A stretch of 64,000 bases of DNA from Rhea pennata. Taxonomy: Eukaryota > Chordata > Aves > Rheiformes > Rheidae. The translations under genes were made by a program, and so were the position numbers. The notes beneath the pieces were generated by a model that worked only from the letters and a program-made list of their open reading frames with translations, did no database searches and was not told the origin of the DNA. The stretch is taken from NCBI RefSeq assembly GCF_028389875.1, contig NC_084672.1, forward strand, positions 11,647,958 through 11,711,957, written 5' to 3'. This document shows positions 24,877 to 38,647 of the stretch, in pieces. Position 1 is the stretch's first letter. Each line of letters begins with the position of its first letter.

Positions 24877-27800
24877 CTTGTTTAGGATATCCTCCTGAAC
24901 CTGATTTGTTATTATTCTGCATTTTTCAAATGCATACAAGTTCACGTTTAAATTGCTTAATTTTGCTGTACAAAAGTGAAAAACAAACATAGCAAAAATT
25001 AGTTTTGCCTGAATTATTTTGTTTAAAGTAGTATGACTCTTCATCTTTCTTTCACACTTAGTAATTTTTGTTTCTGCCCGTATTGCCTATACCTTACCTA
25101 ACATTTCTTCAGCCATGTTCAATCCTGATCCTTCAGTCCATGCTTCATTATCCAGTGCTAGTACAGTAGGGCACAGCTGCAGACACACACGATGCTTAAT
25201 ACTACTTATATGCGAGATCATGAGCAATTCTGATGAACTCAGCAGACGTATCTATAGCAGGAAAAAGGTAAACATCATTAACACTAATGGATATTAAAAC
25301 ATAAACCACAATCTTAGAATACAGTAAATCAGCTACAGTTTTAACCTGCCTTAGGTACAGCAGTAAGTGAGCTTTACTCCACTAGATAATGAGTCATTTG
25401 ACATTTTGCCTTTTTGGCACTTGTAAACAATAACCTTGTTTTTAGGAGAAACACAACAGTGCAATTTCTCTCTTCACATATTTACATAAATGCTTAAATA
25501 CTTCACAACTTGGAGGTTTTAGCTATCAAGCTAGATAGAGGAAAATGACATTTGGCATCATATCAAGTGAATAAGTTTAAATATTTTTTAGAGCAAGGTT
25601 AATTATTTTAGTTGATATGATACCAAACATGCTTGTCCTGTTTCATACGACTGCAAAACTTTTTCATGAATCACTCATCTTAGCTTGTTAGGAGTCATCT
25701 CTAACCTAATGGCTTTAGACACTGTCTTTCCTAGTATCAGAAAATTTATTCTTCTCCCAAGTTTCAAAGAGTAATTTTCTTGACGCTACTTAATTCTAGT
25801 TACTAATTTTTGTCCTTGAGTTAATTAAAAAAGAAAGATTGCTACTTATGCTTGTTATTTGATTCAACTGATTTTGCTGAGGTCACTCTACTCACATTGA
25901 CCTTTCTAAAAGAATTAATGATTGGCTTGTGGCTAAATCCAAAGGTCTTGCTTCTTTTCCTATCCTTCTTGACTTATCAGCTAGTTTTGGACCTTTGGAT
26001 TATTCTTTATCAACTCAGCTTACATAGTTTTTATGACTTTGCACAATATTTCTTTTCCTATTTACTACAGATGTTTGATGTTTTATAGGGTCCCTAAAAT
26101 TATCCTTGCCATCCTTACAGTGAGTTTTGTGCTGACTACCATTTATTTAATTTCTTGCTAGGCTGCATTTTTTTCTGCTCACATTTTTTTAATAAAAACA
26201 TTATTTTCCATATCTCATACATCTGTTTTTTCCTGTCTTACATGTAGTTCCTTCTAGCTACAAGCTAATTTTCATTTAAGTACAATCAAGGCAGAAATCC
26301 TTTCCTTCTCCTACCTGGAATGTTTATGAAGTGGCCTTGAAACCTTTACTCATGCTAAACAGCATTTACCTTTCAGCCTTCTTTGAGGACCAGTCATTTG
26401 ACCCCCTGGGGGTGTTTGTGTGTCAAATGCCCTCCCAAGGGCCTTGAAATGTGCAACATTATCAATGCACAATCTTCCAAAACACACTCTATTCATATCC
26501 TTATACTTTTTTCTTCACTTGACCACCTTCTGGGTCACTTGCAGGAAAAACAAAAACAACAACAAAACACATTAGTTTCCTTAAAGCAATCACTCACTGT
26601 TGCATTTCTCTGCTTACTCCTTTTTATATTCCTTCACATCTGATTTGGCAGATACGGACTTTATCCAGTTTGCATTCACAATGCAAGGAAATTCTTACAG
26701 TTCACTCTTTTAGATCAACATTAGAGTTCTCCTGCTTTTTGTGTACTAGACAGCCCTTCATATCTTCTTCCTCCTCTACGAGAAGGGCTTAATCTTCTAT
26801 CAATGTAAGTTTTAACAGTGACTTAAATCATTAAGCACAGCAATAGTAACAGTTATTCCAATGTTACTTAATTTAGGTAATTCATTTTTTTCTAGAATCC
26901 CTGACAAAGTCCATCCATCATTTGGAATAATACATGGTACTCTTCAGGCTTATATATAGCCATCTCCTGATAACTAAATAAGCCATTTAAAGCAATGTAG
27001 TTACAATTAACTGAGAACAATATTCTGGCCCAATAGCATTAAGGTATACAATATACAGCAGGAAAGTTCTAGCTTAAAGCCATATAATTAGAAAAAGCAA
27101 CAGGAGATACGCAGTGCAGAAAAGTTACTCTTGGCAACAGGACTAGTGTTAGTGAAGCTTAAAGCCTAAGTTCAGCTATCTTTTGGATGGTATCTAGTCT
27201 TTGGCTCATACATCTTTTTCTCTAACATACATCCATTAAAAAAAAAAGAAGTTTCAAAGGATTGTATTGCTGTTTAGTCATGAATTTCCATCTGCTCAGG
27301 AACTGAGGCCCCACCTTTCAGAGCGTATGTAGCTGTTCATAGTTGTAATAAGGTATAGTAATGTGCTTTAAGTACTGGAGGGACATGGTTAAGGTTAAGG
27401 AACAGTTTATCCTGTCTTACCAATATCTATGCTGTAGTTCTGATTAAAATTATTTAGTACAAAATGTTATTTGAACTAACCATGCTTTCACATACATTTA
27501 TTTTAGAAATTTAAATTGTATCAAGTGTCTTTTCCATCCAAAAGGTTGAAGATAACACTTTTAGTGAAATCAACAATGATGCTGAAAATGGAACCAATCA
27601 CCCAAGATAATTTAATTGTTCATAAGTCTGGATGTTCAAATTAAGGAACAATCAATGCATCCCAAAATACTAAAATTACATATTTTTTGCCATTTAAGTT
27701 CCTAATTTTGTTGTCAGCTCTACACTCCAAACCATCAAAATACAATTTGTCACTTGTAATTAAAACTTTTTTCATTTAACATATTTCACTTTAACTTGTT

Positions 27801-30800
27801 GAATTAAATAGTTAAGAGTTGAAAAATCAAATTATTATTTTCAAAATCCCTTTAAAGAGATTTCATTTCGTTCAATTAAATAATGTAAAATCTTGCTTTA
27901 TCATTCTTCATACTCAAAAGAAAGGTATAAATAGATTTAATTCCTTACCAAATCAGATAAACTGCATCTGTAAAATGGAAGGAAATCCTTTCTCTCTAAT
28001 CCCAGTTTCACTCAGACTTAACCTTTTGACTTGCTGACAGACTTTATGTGGCTTCTGCCTGTTTTCTGCTTCTTATAGTTTTTGAAAGACCAATCCTGTA
28101 CTTTTCCCCCAACACCAGGCCTGGGAACTTACTGTGGAAACTACTTGAAAAATCTGTTCTTCTTCCTTGTCAGAACACCTTCACTGTATGACATGTGCTG
28201 AACTGCCAAGTTCTCCATAAGACAGTATCCAATGGATTGCTCAGGCTTGCTACCATGGACTTCTAACTACAGAATGCAATACTTATTTCTGTGAGCACAA
28301 GAACTAAGGACATCTGAATTCCTCTCTACTTATGCAAATCATACGGTAAATGATGTATCATAATCATAAAATGGATGGTTAATCATAAACATGTTATTTA
28401 CTATAATCACAGAATTTATAAAACATCTGTGTTGTGTGGATACTCTGATATCTAACAGCATTGCAACCTTTCTGCTAGTCCAAGCACTTACAGAGTCTTT
28501 TATTCCTGTCCAGTTATCTATTATCATGAAACTTGTAGGAACTTAATATGACTGAGACCTATGACCCTTTTCAAATTTGTTTGAAAGTAGCCAATAGGTT
28601 TAAGTTACCAGGGCATGAAGGGAAGGAGGGAAGAGACACAGTCAGATAAACACACAGATAAACTATTGTCATATAACCTCATGCTCTTAGGAAACAAGAC
28701 TAAAAACTTCCTTGTCCTTAAGAAATCAAAAGATGAAAAATGTTCAACGATTTGAAAGTGGATGAATTACACAATGTTTTTTACATGTAATTTAGGTAAT
28801 AGTAAATTAAAGTTTTGTATGATTATTAGCACACTGATATGATTCAGTTCTGAGTATATTAAGTAATTAAAATAGCAAGTACAAGAACAGAGTTCTAGTG
28901 AGATAATCATTAGACAAAACTTTTGGCTTAAAAGTAGTCCAGAAGAGGTCTGGAACTTTGAGTAAATAGTCCTGTTGGGAAAATAGGACTTTCTACTGTC
29001 CTGATGGCTACTGACAAACCACATTGCATCATAAAAATTACTAGTTTAATAATTAATTTCTTCACCTAACAGAGGCTGCAGAAATCCACATTCTAACTAA
29101 CGCTGTATGTGCATACAAACATGAGCACTAAATATGTATAAATATTGGACATAGCAAGCAATGTTTTAATTTTAGATGTCAGGTTTCTATTATGGAGAGG
29201 TGACAGAGCTGAATAAAGTTCTGTGAAGGCAAGGGATTTAGTGATCATAATCCATGACATTTTACACTCTGTCATTTCCAGAGGCAGTGGAGTGCTGACT
29301 ACTGAGAAATGTAGGAGGTTCATGCAGCAAAAGGCACATCAGTTGGTGGGATAGATTTCATTCAGACCAGTATTTCCATGTATACAGTAACATGATCTGC
29401 CAACATTTTGTAGGGTCAGATATGTGACAACAATTCTTTCTGTCAGGGCTGCCAAGTGAACTTCATGGCTCTCAGGCATTTGAAATCTCTTAAATATCAA
29501 ATATATGATCTTGTGACATACCCTCCTGTACATTAGCATCTAAAATTGAAAACTGCTCCACATTCTTCTTGAAGAATATTTCTAAGAATTATTAGTATAA
29601 CTTTGCTGTGTCCCTGGAATAATTTTCTTGCTCACATTGGAATAAAAACAAAATTGTAGCTTTGTCACATTAGGTATCTGAACAATTGCTCTCAGACCAA
29701 ATTCCAAGTTCCTTTAATCAGTGTGTATGGTGACTGGAAGTATAATACCGGCCTCCTAATGCAGAGTTTTTGTGTGACTTTTATGGCAATAATTAGCACT
29801 TGTTCTTGTTGTAAAAGACAGGAAGTACTGGCTCTCCAATAACCTGTTAATCCATCCCAAACTTCATGGAGAGGATAGCCCAAAGTGCGAAGTATATTTT
29901 ACCTCTGTTTACTTTAGAGACAAAGAACAGCTTTCCTCCTTTTTTTTTCTTTCCACATTGAACACAGAATGCTTTGAAGAGACTCCCTGACAAGGGGAGT
30001 AAGTCACAGAATCTCAGTCACTCTATGAAGTTTCTTGAGCTTTTTATTCTTTAATCAGTTCTGCCCTGCTCTCCTTTGCTCTACAGGCTAACTGACAGCA
30101 TAGGTTCTTCCTTATGAACTGGGACAGGATTATATACTAGTGTGAAGATTCCCTTTGACAGACAAGCAATTATTCAATTACTGTTTTCTAGTGTATGCAT
30201 GCAGGTTACTCCCATAAAACAGGCTGGAGTACCCTTAGACTAAAGATGACAGAGCTTGTCTGTTAAGCTGGCTATAGCTCAGTAAATTAGGCTGCAAGAA
30301 TGAAGCCTCTTTTGCCCTTTCTAATTAAATGTAGTTCTTTGACAAGCACTTTCATTTACCTCATGCTTTTGTTAGCAGCATCTGTGACTATTGTTCATAC
30401 AGTTATGACTCTTAGAAGTCTGTTGAGCTAAAGTATAAGCTTGCTTTTTTTGGTCATCATACCACTAACACCAGCTTGATGGTACAGTGACAAATTATAC
30501 AGGTAAGGTTCAATCTTGAACGTCTCCTTCTGAGGACTTCATAAATTCTTTGCGAGTTCTACATTCAATCTGCTTCAAAAATTGGACACATGGAAGTAAT
30601 CTACTCTTCTATCAGAAATAAAAACCCAGCAGAGAAAAAATTTGCCCTGTACTAAACAAACAGTACATGATCTAGCTTTCACTGGCATAGGTTTGGAATG
30701 ATGTTGCCTTTGCATCTATAATGAACTAAAAGAATTCAAAATCTAATTATAGAAGAGAAACATTTTCTCAACTCCAGAAAACTGGACAAGGCTCCAGTTG

Positions 30801-31595
30801 CGGATGTTCTGTATTAGGAGACAGGATAATTCTTGAGCTCTGATAGCTCCTTTCCCTGATCTAGATGAGCACATCTGTTCTGCTGCAACTCCAACCACGT
30901 CCATTTAAGAAAGATGAGGACAGACGCAGAGCCAAGAATCCAGTTTACATCCAACACCAGGAATCTCTCATAGGTCATTATAGAAGAGTACAATCTGGCT
31001 CCTAGAGTTTTCTATTTGTTGCTTTTAACACCTCTACAACAGAAAAATGAGTTTCACTTTGACTCAGATATCTTCACCTAGAAGATGTTTAGACAGTCAT
31101 AACTGAGGAAAAAGCTAAGTCAAAGTAGGCCATTCAAAATAACATAAAATAGTTTAAAATATTAAACTTTAATATAGTAGAAACAAACACGGTATTGTAA
31201 GAAGATTCAGTGGGCAATTTTTCAGCAAAATAGGCTTTAATCACAAAATACAAATTTTTTGAAATGGAAATGTTTTGGAGCCAAAAAAATTTAGGTAGAA
31301 CACAGGAAAGGTTCCCTTTCCTTCTTCCTCTTCCTACTGCAGTTTTCGATACAGGTTGTTGGGAAGATAGGTACTCAGACTCCGCCGTGAGTGCAATGTT
31401 TATTCTACAAGCTTTCTGGCACTGCAACATAAAAGACAGAGCTCCAAATAAAGCCACTGGCAGCTTTTGAAGACCAGCTGCCTTCTCAAGACACCATATA
31501 TGCTTCTAATCACTGGGCTAAACTATCAAACCATGATATGCAAGATGGAGTAGCTAGGATCATAATTGCATCAATTGCAACACGTAACAATAGTA

Positions 31596-31647
31596 CTGGC
31601 ATTTATATTTTTCATGTTATCCTGGCATTTACATTCTTCATACTATC
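31596..31647. repeat. Imperfect tandem duplication, two 26-base units
   Basis: Two adjacent 26-base units beginning CTGGCATTTA differ at four positions. It is a small local duplication of no evident function. Confidence 0.7.
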
Positions 31648-33543
31648 CTATTAGTACAACTCCCATCTCCTCTGAAGTGCAGCAGATCTTGTGTATGTCT
31701 ACACTACTTAAAATCTATGCATGTGGCCTATAAATCTGGACCTTTTATCCACATTGCTTTGTTTAACATGAGTCAAGCCTGTTTCACAGCCAGGTTGCAC
31801 CTGCCTATCTTTTAAAAGTAAGGTCACTAGTGCAAAAGGAACATAAAACAGCTTGTGGCAGATTGAAGCAAAGTAAAGGCACCCCGCAACATCTAGAGTT
31901 CTTGATTTTGGGGGTGGTTGGAAGGGGCTAGGCAATACACAAGACAATAATTTCTTTGAAATTCCAGGATCACAGGAGACGTTTGCTCACTCCGATGGAG
32001 ACTTTTTGGAGGGGTAGTGACTGCAAATTACTTTAGTGAACACATTGGTCAACGCAGTTGCAGAGTGGACCAGCAAGTCAACTCGACTAGCTGACCAGCT
32101 AGAACTTCAGATGCATTACGAATTTGCAAACATCATCCCTCAGGAGTGGGGAAAGAGTTCAAATAATACTGATAAACTGCTGAAGTTAGCAGTTTAAGTG
32201 GTGCCAAAGAACTTTCTTCACTGACTGTCATCTGCTGAACCTTTGGCAGGGAGGGAGGACAAAAATGGAATGCCTTGAACTTTGCCAATGAATGAGTTCA
32301 GTGATTTATCTCTCCGTAACTGTGAACTTGTTTCTTGCATTTACAAAAATGATTTTGCCTGGTTAGTAGATACATTGCAACTCATCTAGAAGCTGGGAAG
32401 GGACAGAAAGAGAAATGGAGAGAGGGCATGTAGAAAAGGAGATCAAGCTGTTGCTTATTACTTCCTCACTCTCTCCTTTGCATTGTTCCTACTACTAATA
32501 TGACCTCTTGATGAGCCAATTTTACTCATGAGTCAGCAGAGAACTCGCTCAACAGAATACTGAACTTTCTGCTGGCTGAATTGATCAGTGAAGTGTCAGA
32601 AGATCACTAGAGCAAGGGAGGCAGCAGAATTAGGAGGCTTACATACAAAGGAGAGGAAAATGGAATCACCCCTTTTGGCATCATCAGTGCAGCAGATTGG
32701 CTCAGCTTGTCTCATTTAATTGAAATCTTAGAGCAATACTGTGCTGATACTGCAAATAAACTTTGCAGCCTTTAATAACAACTGCAGTAGCTATTGATTT
32801 GAAAACAGAACAAGAAGGCATTTAAAAATGAAAAATGAAAATTGAAGATTTTAGCTCAGTAATCCTAAAAAAAATAACTAGCTGTGGCTTTCAGTGGGAA
32901 GGCTCAGGTGAACCAGATGAGAAAAGAGCGATACCCAGCTGTCCTTTTTCAAGGACTCACTCAAGATACACCTCATCCACACTGAACCCTGTCTCTCTAC
33001 CACTAGTCATTAAGTAGATAAGTGTTGTCCTGTGGTATGATTACTTCACTTCAACTAGCTAGAAAGGAATGCACCATCTTGTGTTGTTGCAGTGAGGTCT
33101 CTCATCAAACCATTAAAGAACAGAAAACAAAACAGTGGAGAAAAGAGAGAAGGATGTCTGCACAGAAAAAGCTGCAGCCAGGAGCATCCCATGGTTAGCC
33201 AGAATAAGGAGTGCATAGCTTTACCAATGCTGCCTATCTAGGGAAGGCTACATGCCTTCCCCCTAACTAGCAGTACAGACAGCTTGAATCCCCATTTAAT
33301 ATAAAGTTCCAGTTACTTGTTAACTTCTGGTGACATCTTGTGGAACAGAGCAAGATAACCCTGCCCAATCCCACAGAACCACAAGGGTCCTAACCTGCAG
33401 AGAGGAAATCTCCTTTGTATAGGGTAGATGGAATTGGTTTAGCTTTTCCTTAATTTTTCTTTCCTTTCCTGCTACACAGATAGTATAAATGAGCTCTATA
33501 ATAATGAGTCCTATACAAAGGACTTCTAAAAATAGAAGTATAA

Positions 33544-33555
33544 GGGGGGGGGGGG
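33544..33555. repeat. Poly(G) run of 12
   Basis: Twelve consecutive G residues on the plus strand in AT-rich intergenic DNA. It is a simple repeat prone to sequencing length error. Confidence 0.8.
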
Positions 33556-36095
33556 AAGCAAACAGGAGAATAGAGCACAGTGTCAGAGCAAAAAGGAGTA
33601 TAAGAAAGTGTAGATCACGACATTTATTTATATCAACAAAACTGTTTCCAATATCCAAAGCATAGTATAAGCAAGTGTTGAGCTATTAGGATTTAATAGC
33701 TGAAGCTAATGAGAACCTCTGTGCTGCTTGTCACAGCAACAAAAGCATGCAAATAATCATCACCACACAGTAATAGCTCTTAATAACCTACAAATACTAA
33801 GCAGCTAACCCTCCCAGTACACCTGTGCATGTAGCATCATTCACAGGGGCCAGAACTGAAGATTTGGCTCAGATTCAACTTGCAGCACTAAGAAATTAAA
33901 AATGTTAGTAATACTCTGCTAAAAGTATTAATTGATTTGGGAATGTTGTTTTGGAGGCTCTAGTTTGAAATACTCTATGAAATTTGAAATTTTTGACACA
34001 TATCAATTTCTCTACTACAGTAAATTTTTATTACTTTAATGCAAGTGAGCAGCCAATGTCTGCAGCTTTGCTGTCGTTATTTGTCATTTATTCTGAAAAT
34101 ACTTTCACTAAAAGCTGTTCTAGTCTGACTTCCCATGGAAACATACTTATTCCAGAAGATAAATTTGCAAACAAAGAGTTATTCCAAAATAGCTGTAGCC
34201 CTTTAAATTCACATCATATCTTACAATCTGAATAATATGTAGCAAAGGCACTCCAGGTTTCTGAGGGAAATACCACTTCACATCTTCATATTCAAGAAAG
34301 TTTATACATCATAGAGAATAACCACCCAAGTTCAAAAAAGAACGCTTGAATCTTTAGGAGTTCTGACTGTATCCTCAGTGAAGGAAATTAATGTTTTAAC
34401 AGTAACTTCACAGGGAAAGGAGAGAGCCAGTGTGCTTTAACACTGTATAAATCACTAAATATTTTTTAAAATTATTTTAAAAAAACCCAACAGTTTACCA
34501 ATGTGCAATAATTCCCTTGCCTTTTTTAATCCACTATCTCTAGACAGCTACACTGACCAGTGTAAACAGATGGCATGCTGAAAATGATAAAATGTTAAGT
34601 TACAGTCCCATAACATAGGAAAAAAAATTCCTGTGTAAAAAGAAATACATTCACTCTGCAGGCACTTTGAAATACGATGCATCACACACAACTGATGCAG
34701 AGAAAAGAAAGAGTTCCATGAACAGCACCTGTCATACAGACATGATAAAAGTACTTGCATTTCAGGGGTTCCCACTGACCATTAAAAGAATAGGAGGGGA
34801 AGTGAAAGCTGCAGTGAAGGAGACCATAGAAAGGCAGGACACATGGAAAGTCATCAACTCATTAACTGAGTATCTATTGAAAATGGTTGTGAATAGGTTT
34901 GAGCACCTCTGGTTGCCACACAGGCCTATGACTGTGCAGAGTCCCGAAGGGGTGCTTGGGCAGGAGCACTTGTCCAACATTAGTAAGAGATTCTCTGCAG
35001 ATCCAGGCCCCTAGGCAATGTCCAGCACAGGACGGCACTGCTGACCGCCCCCAGGGGGACAGGGCCTTCAGTTTCCAGCACAGAGGCAAGCACACATGCT
35101 TCTTTTAACACCAAACAAGGGTCAGCCAGTCACAAGACACCCCATCAGCTCTCTCCAATAAATCTGCACTTAGAACAGCTAATTAGTGGGAAGGGATTAG
35201 ACAAGGTTTATTAAACTACAAAACTAGCATGCAACTAAGTCAGTAAAAAAGCACTCATTTGCCCCAAACTAAGATCAAATGATACTTGATTCAGCAAAAA
35301 TACTGAAGCCTACACAATGCAATTTATAATTAAACTGATACTAGTTGAGTAAAAATATCAGTATATACTAAAGCAGTCCATAACATTAGTCAGGAACAAA
35401 GTAACCCACGTGGATTAGTAATTCTCTCACAGAAAGAATTTTAAAAACAGAAAAGCGTAAGACATTTCAAGCTCATGTGCCATATACAGCATATGTATGA
35501 TATTTCATTAACTTTAAAACAAAATATGAATTAGCACTTAATTACCAATTAAAGTTGCCATGGTAATGAGAACTACTTGAACAACAAAACTCTATATAGC
35601 AGTAAACTAACACATCTTCATCCCTTGGTTTTACTTAAGAAAAATAAATTGTCCCGGTGTGCACCACAAACTAACTCCTAAGAGGGCTTTGCTTTGTTTG
35701 GTTTTAGAAAACAACACAAATCTTAGTGCTAAATCAAAAGTATCAGAAGGAGCGCTATAGACATAGGTCATTAGGACTTGGCATACATTAGAGAAAGTAA
35801 CAGGTACAGAACTGTAGTTTGTTTCAAATATGGAAGGCTATACAGAGATCTAATACTGTTGAAAAAATTGTTGCTTAAACCATTGAATTCTAATTGCCAT
35901 TCCTAGGTTAACAACAGTAAATATTGCCTCTGACGTTTACACTGGCTCAACAAGCTAGTTGGCTCATGATTGAAATCAATACGTAGAGTTGGAAATTTAG
36001 AGTGTACTCTTGAGAAGGGCAAATAAGGCGTATCTAAAGGCATAGTTTAAGATAACAATGTATCGTGAAAAAGCTGGCCAGCAAAACAAATCATA

Positions 36096-36728
36096 AATCA
36101 CAGAATGGTTGAGGTTGGAAGGGACCTCTAGAGATCATTTAGTCCAATCCCCCTGGTCAAACGGGGTCACTTACAGCACATTGCCCAGGATTGTGTCCAG
36201 GTGGCTTTTGAATAGCTCTAAGGAAGGAGATTCCACAACCTCTCTGGGCAACTGTTATCCTCAGCAAAGAAGTTTTTCCTCATGTTCAGATGGAACTTCT
36301 AGTGTTTCAGCTTGTGCCCGTTGCCTTTTGTCCTATTGCTGGGCACCACTGAAAAGAGTCTTGCTCCATCCTCTCTATACCCTCCCTTCACATATTTGTA
36401 CACATTGAAAAGATACCCCCTCAGCCTTTTCTTCTCCAGGCTGAACAGGCCCAGACACAGTCCTTTAATCATCTTAGTGGCCCTTTGTTGGACTCACTCC
36501 AGTAGCACCATGTCTCTCTTGTATTGGGGAGCCCAGAAACAGACGCAATACTCCAGATGGGGCTTCACTAGGGCTGAGCAGAGGGGAATCCCTCAAGAGA
36601 AAGGGATTGCCCCTCTTGACCTGCTGGCAATGCTCCTTCTAATGCAACCCAAGGCACTATTGGCCTTCTTTGCCACAAGGGCACATTGGTGGCTAATAGT
36701 CAACTTGTTGTCCACCAGGACCCCTGAA
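36096..36728 (-). mobile_element. CR1 LINE fragment, 3' end, minus orientation
   Basis: Read on the minus strand this is the 3' part of a CR1 element: reverse-transcriptase region remnants, then the conserved GACCAGGGGGATTGGACTAA and CTAGAGGTCCCTTCCAACCT blocks, ending in ATTCTGTGATT. It is 5'-truncated, as most CR1 insertions are. The reading frames are broken, so it is not mobile. It shares its 3' diagnostic sequence with the copy at 47.5 kb. Confidence 0.93.
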
Positions 36729-38242
36729 TATTTATTTTGTGACAACTTACAAATTAAAAAAAAGTCAGTACTGAATAAAAAGGATTTTAGGAATAAATTA
36801 ACCTGAGACTTTTAACTCTCCAGATTGCTGACTAAGATTCCCTGGTAAATTTACAGAACTAATGCTACCGCCCATGTGAGAAAGTGAGAGGCTTAACTAA
36901 ACGGGAGAAGGTTACATAGGAAAACTCTTCTTCACAAAACACATTGCAGGACCACAGCACAAAATTGCTACATACTCTTCTGAGCAAGTGACTAGAATTA
37001 GTTACGGTAGTTTGGCAATGTTTTGGAAGGACTCGCTGTGGACATAACCAATAAGGCATGCTCATTTCTTCCCTGTTTTCCATGCAGTCACCATCAGGTA
37101 AAGAAGCTTTCAAAAATATTCTGCATCTTTTATGGCTGTAACTCTTCAAAAAAGCACTAAGCTAAAGTAACTCTTCAGAAAACAAAATGGTCATGGTAAT
37201 GCCTGATACTCCAGTTTAAAACAGTAGCTCTGAGAACTGTAAAACACACTCATTTATCTAAATACTAATGCTTAATGACTGTCAAAATTTAGCCTAGACA
37301 AAAAATAATTACTTTTCAGATGAGTTAGCTCTCTGAATCAGCTCGTCACTCAGTCTCTATGAGTTCTAATGCTGGCACAAGGAGAGATTTAAGTAGGAAA
37401 GACCCTACTGATTCTAGGGCACTTGAAATCCACTGGGTGCCATTTCAACCGCAGAGAAACTGCCTCAGAGGCCCAACTACAGCTAAACTAAATGGACAGC
37501 TCTGCTCCCTCCCATCCACTTTGAGCATCCATCACTTCCCATTCATTAGAGCTAGCTACAGTTCTGGCAACAGCAAACTGAATTCATTTGGCAGGCCAAC
37601 CAAAGTCTCTAGTAAAGAAAAATGTTTGCTGACAGATTACTGAGCTCAATCAACTCACCTTGTGGCCAAAGAAATACCCTATCTGACATAAAGGGAGGGC
37701 AGGAAACCAACTGAGGGGGGAGGAAACTGTCCTCTCTGTGACACAGAGCAAAACAGCAAGAACAAGAAATATGGCCTTTATTCCCAGCAATGGCTGCTTG
37801 AACTTCACTGAGAAAAGCAGTAAGTTCTGGTTGCCGTGTCCAGTAGGAAGGGTGAAATTCCTGGAGCTTACTTCAAGGTTGTCAAAGTAACCAATGGCTA
37901 TCCTAGCCTTGGACAAAAGCAACGCAAAGAGACAGACTGTAAACTCCTTTTGTGCATCTAGAATACTAATAAACATTTTTATATGATTCAAAAAAAAAAA
38001 AAAAAAACCCTAAACACACACAAAATTTTCAGCTTGTTCAGTTGCTGTTTACCTGTTCTGCCTATTTGCCACACAGCCAGGAAAAACGCCAGGGCTGGCA
38101 CAGGAGGAGGGCAGGAACATATTCCCCACGGTCAGCTGTGTGAAAACATGGCAGCGTCTCACCTGATCTTCTAGGGATGTCCTAAATCTCTCTTGGCACG
38201 AATCTTAACTAGGCTTGGCTGCCTTTTTCAGTGATGATTGCA

Positions 38243-38255
38243 AAGTCAAAGGGGG
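38243..38255 (+). promoter_or_regulatory. SLC27A2: Weak DR1 (PPAR/HNF4-like) site
   Basis: AAGTCA-A-AGGGGG resembles two AGGTCA half sites one base apart, with one and two mismatches. It is about 0.9 kb upstream of the SLC27A2 start. Mammalian SLC27A2 is a liver and kidney gene responsive to PPAR-alpha, so the position is plausible, but the match is poor. Confidence 0.2.
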
Positions 38256-38647
38256 GAATACGTACGGTCTGTGTACAGTGCAGTGTGCAGTCTGCCTTGG
38301 AGAGAGGCTGCAGGCTTGTGATGAAACAGGACAACCTTCGCACACCCTCAGTTCAAAAATCTCTTCTCCAGCACTGCCAGGCACACCTTCTCACACTGCA
38401 AGCAGACATGTAACCCACCACCACCGATTGCTGCCAGCCTCGCACGGCTCTGACTAGAGCTTCGCACCGCCGGGTACGCTCCGATTCCCAACAACAGTCC
38501 TCAAACTGGGCAGCAACTGCCACCGAATTAGACAACTCTTCCAGGAGCACGGAGCATTTGGGAGGAAGAGAAGCACCAGCCCTGCCGGTCAGTCGGCGCT
38601 TGCTGCTGCCAGGGTATGAGCGGGCGCGGTGCTCGCTTCTGCCCCTG

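Larger units (their letters stand above)
24350..38200. other. Intergenic region between GATM and SLC27A2
   Basis: About 14 kb without a gene I can support. It contains a possible CR1 tail at 24855-24876, a 12-base G run at 33544-33555, small imperfect duplications near 31.6 kb, and one clear CR1 fragment at 36.1-36.7 kb. Open frames here are AT-rich and show no domain. Confidence 0.6.

Noticed and set aside
33320-33658. 112-codon hydrophobic open frame on the minus strand
   Set aside because: It runs through a poly(G) tract, has no splice or promoter context, and its hydrophobicity follows from T-rich codons. Frames of this length are expected by chance here.
34667-35180. GC-richer segment with CCAATAAA that resembles the end of a long terminal repeat
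   Set aside because: No paired terminal repeat, TG...CA ends or target-site duplication could be read. Too weak to call.
36109-36806. 99- and 164-codon plus-strand open frames
   Set aside because: They are antisense readings of the minus-oriented CR1 copy.
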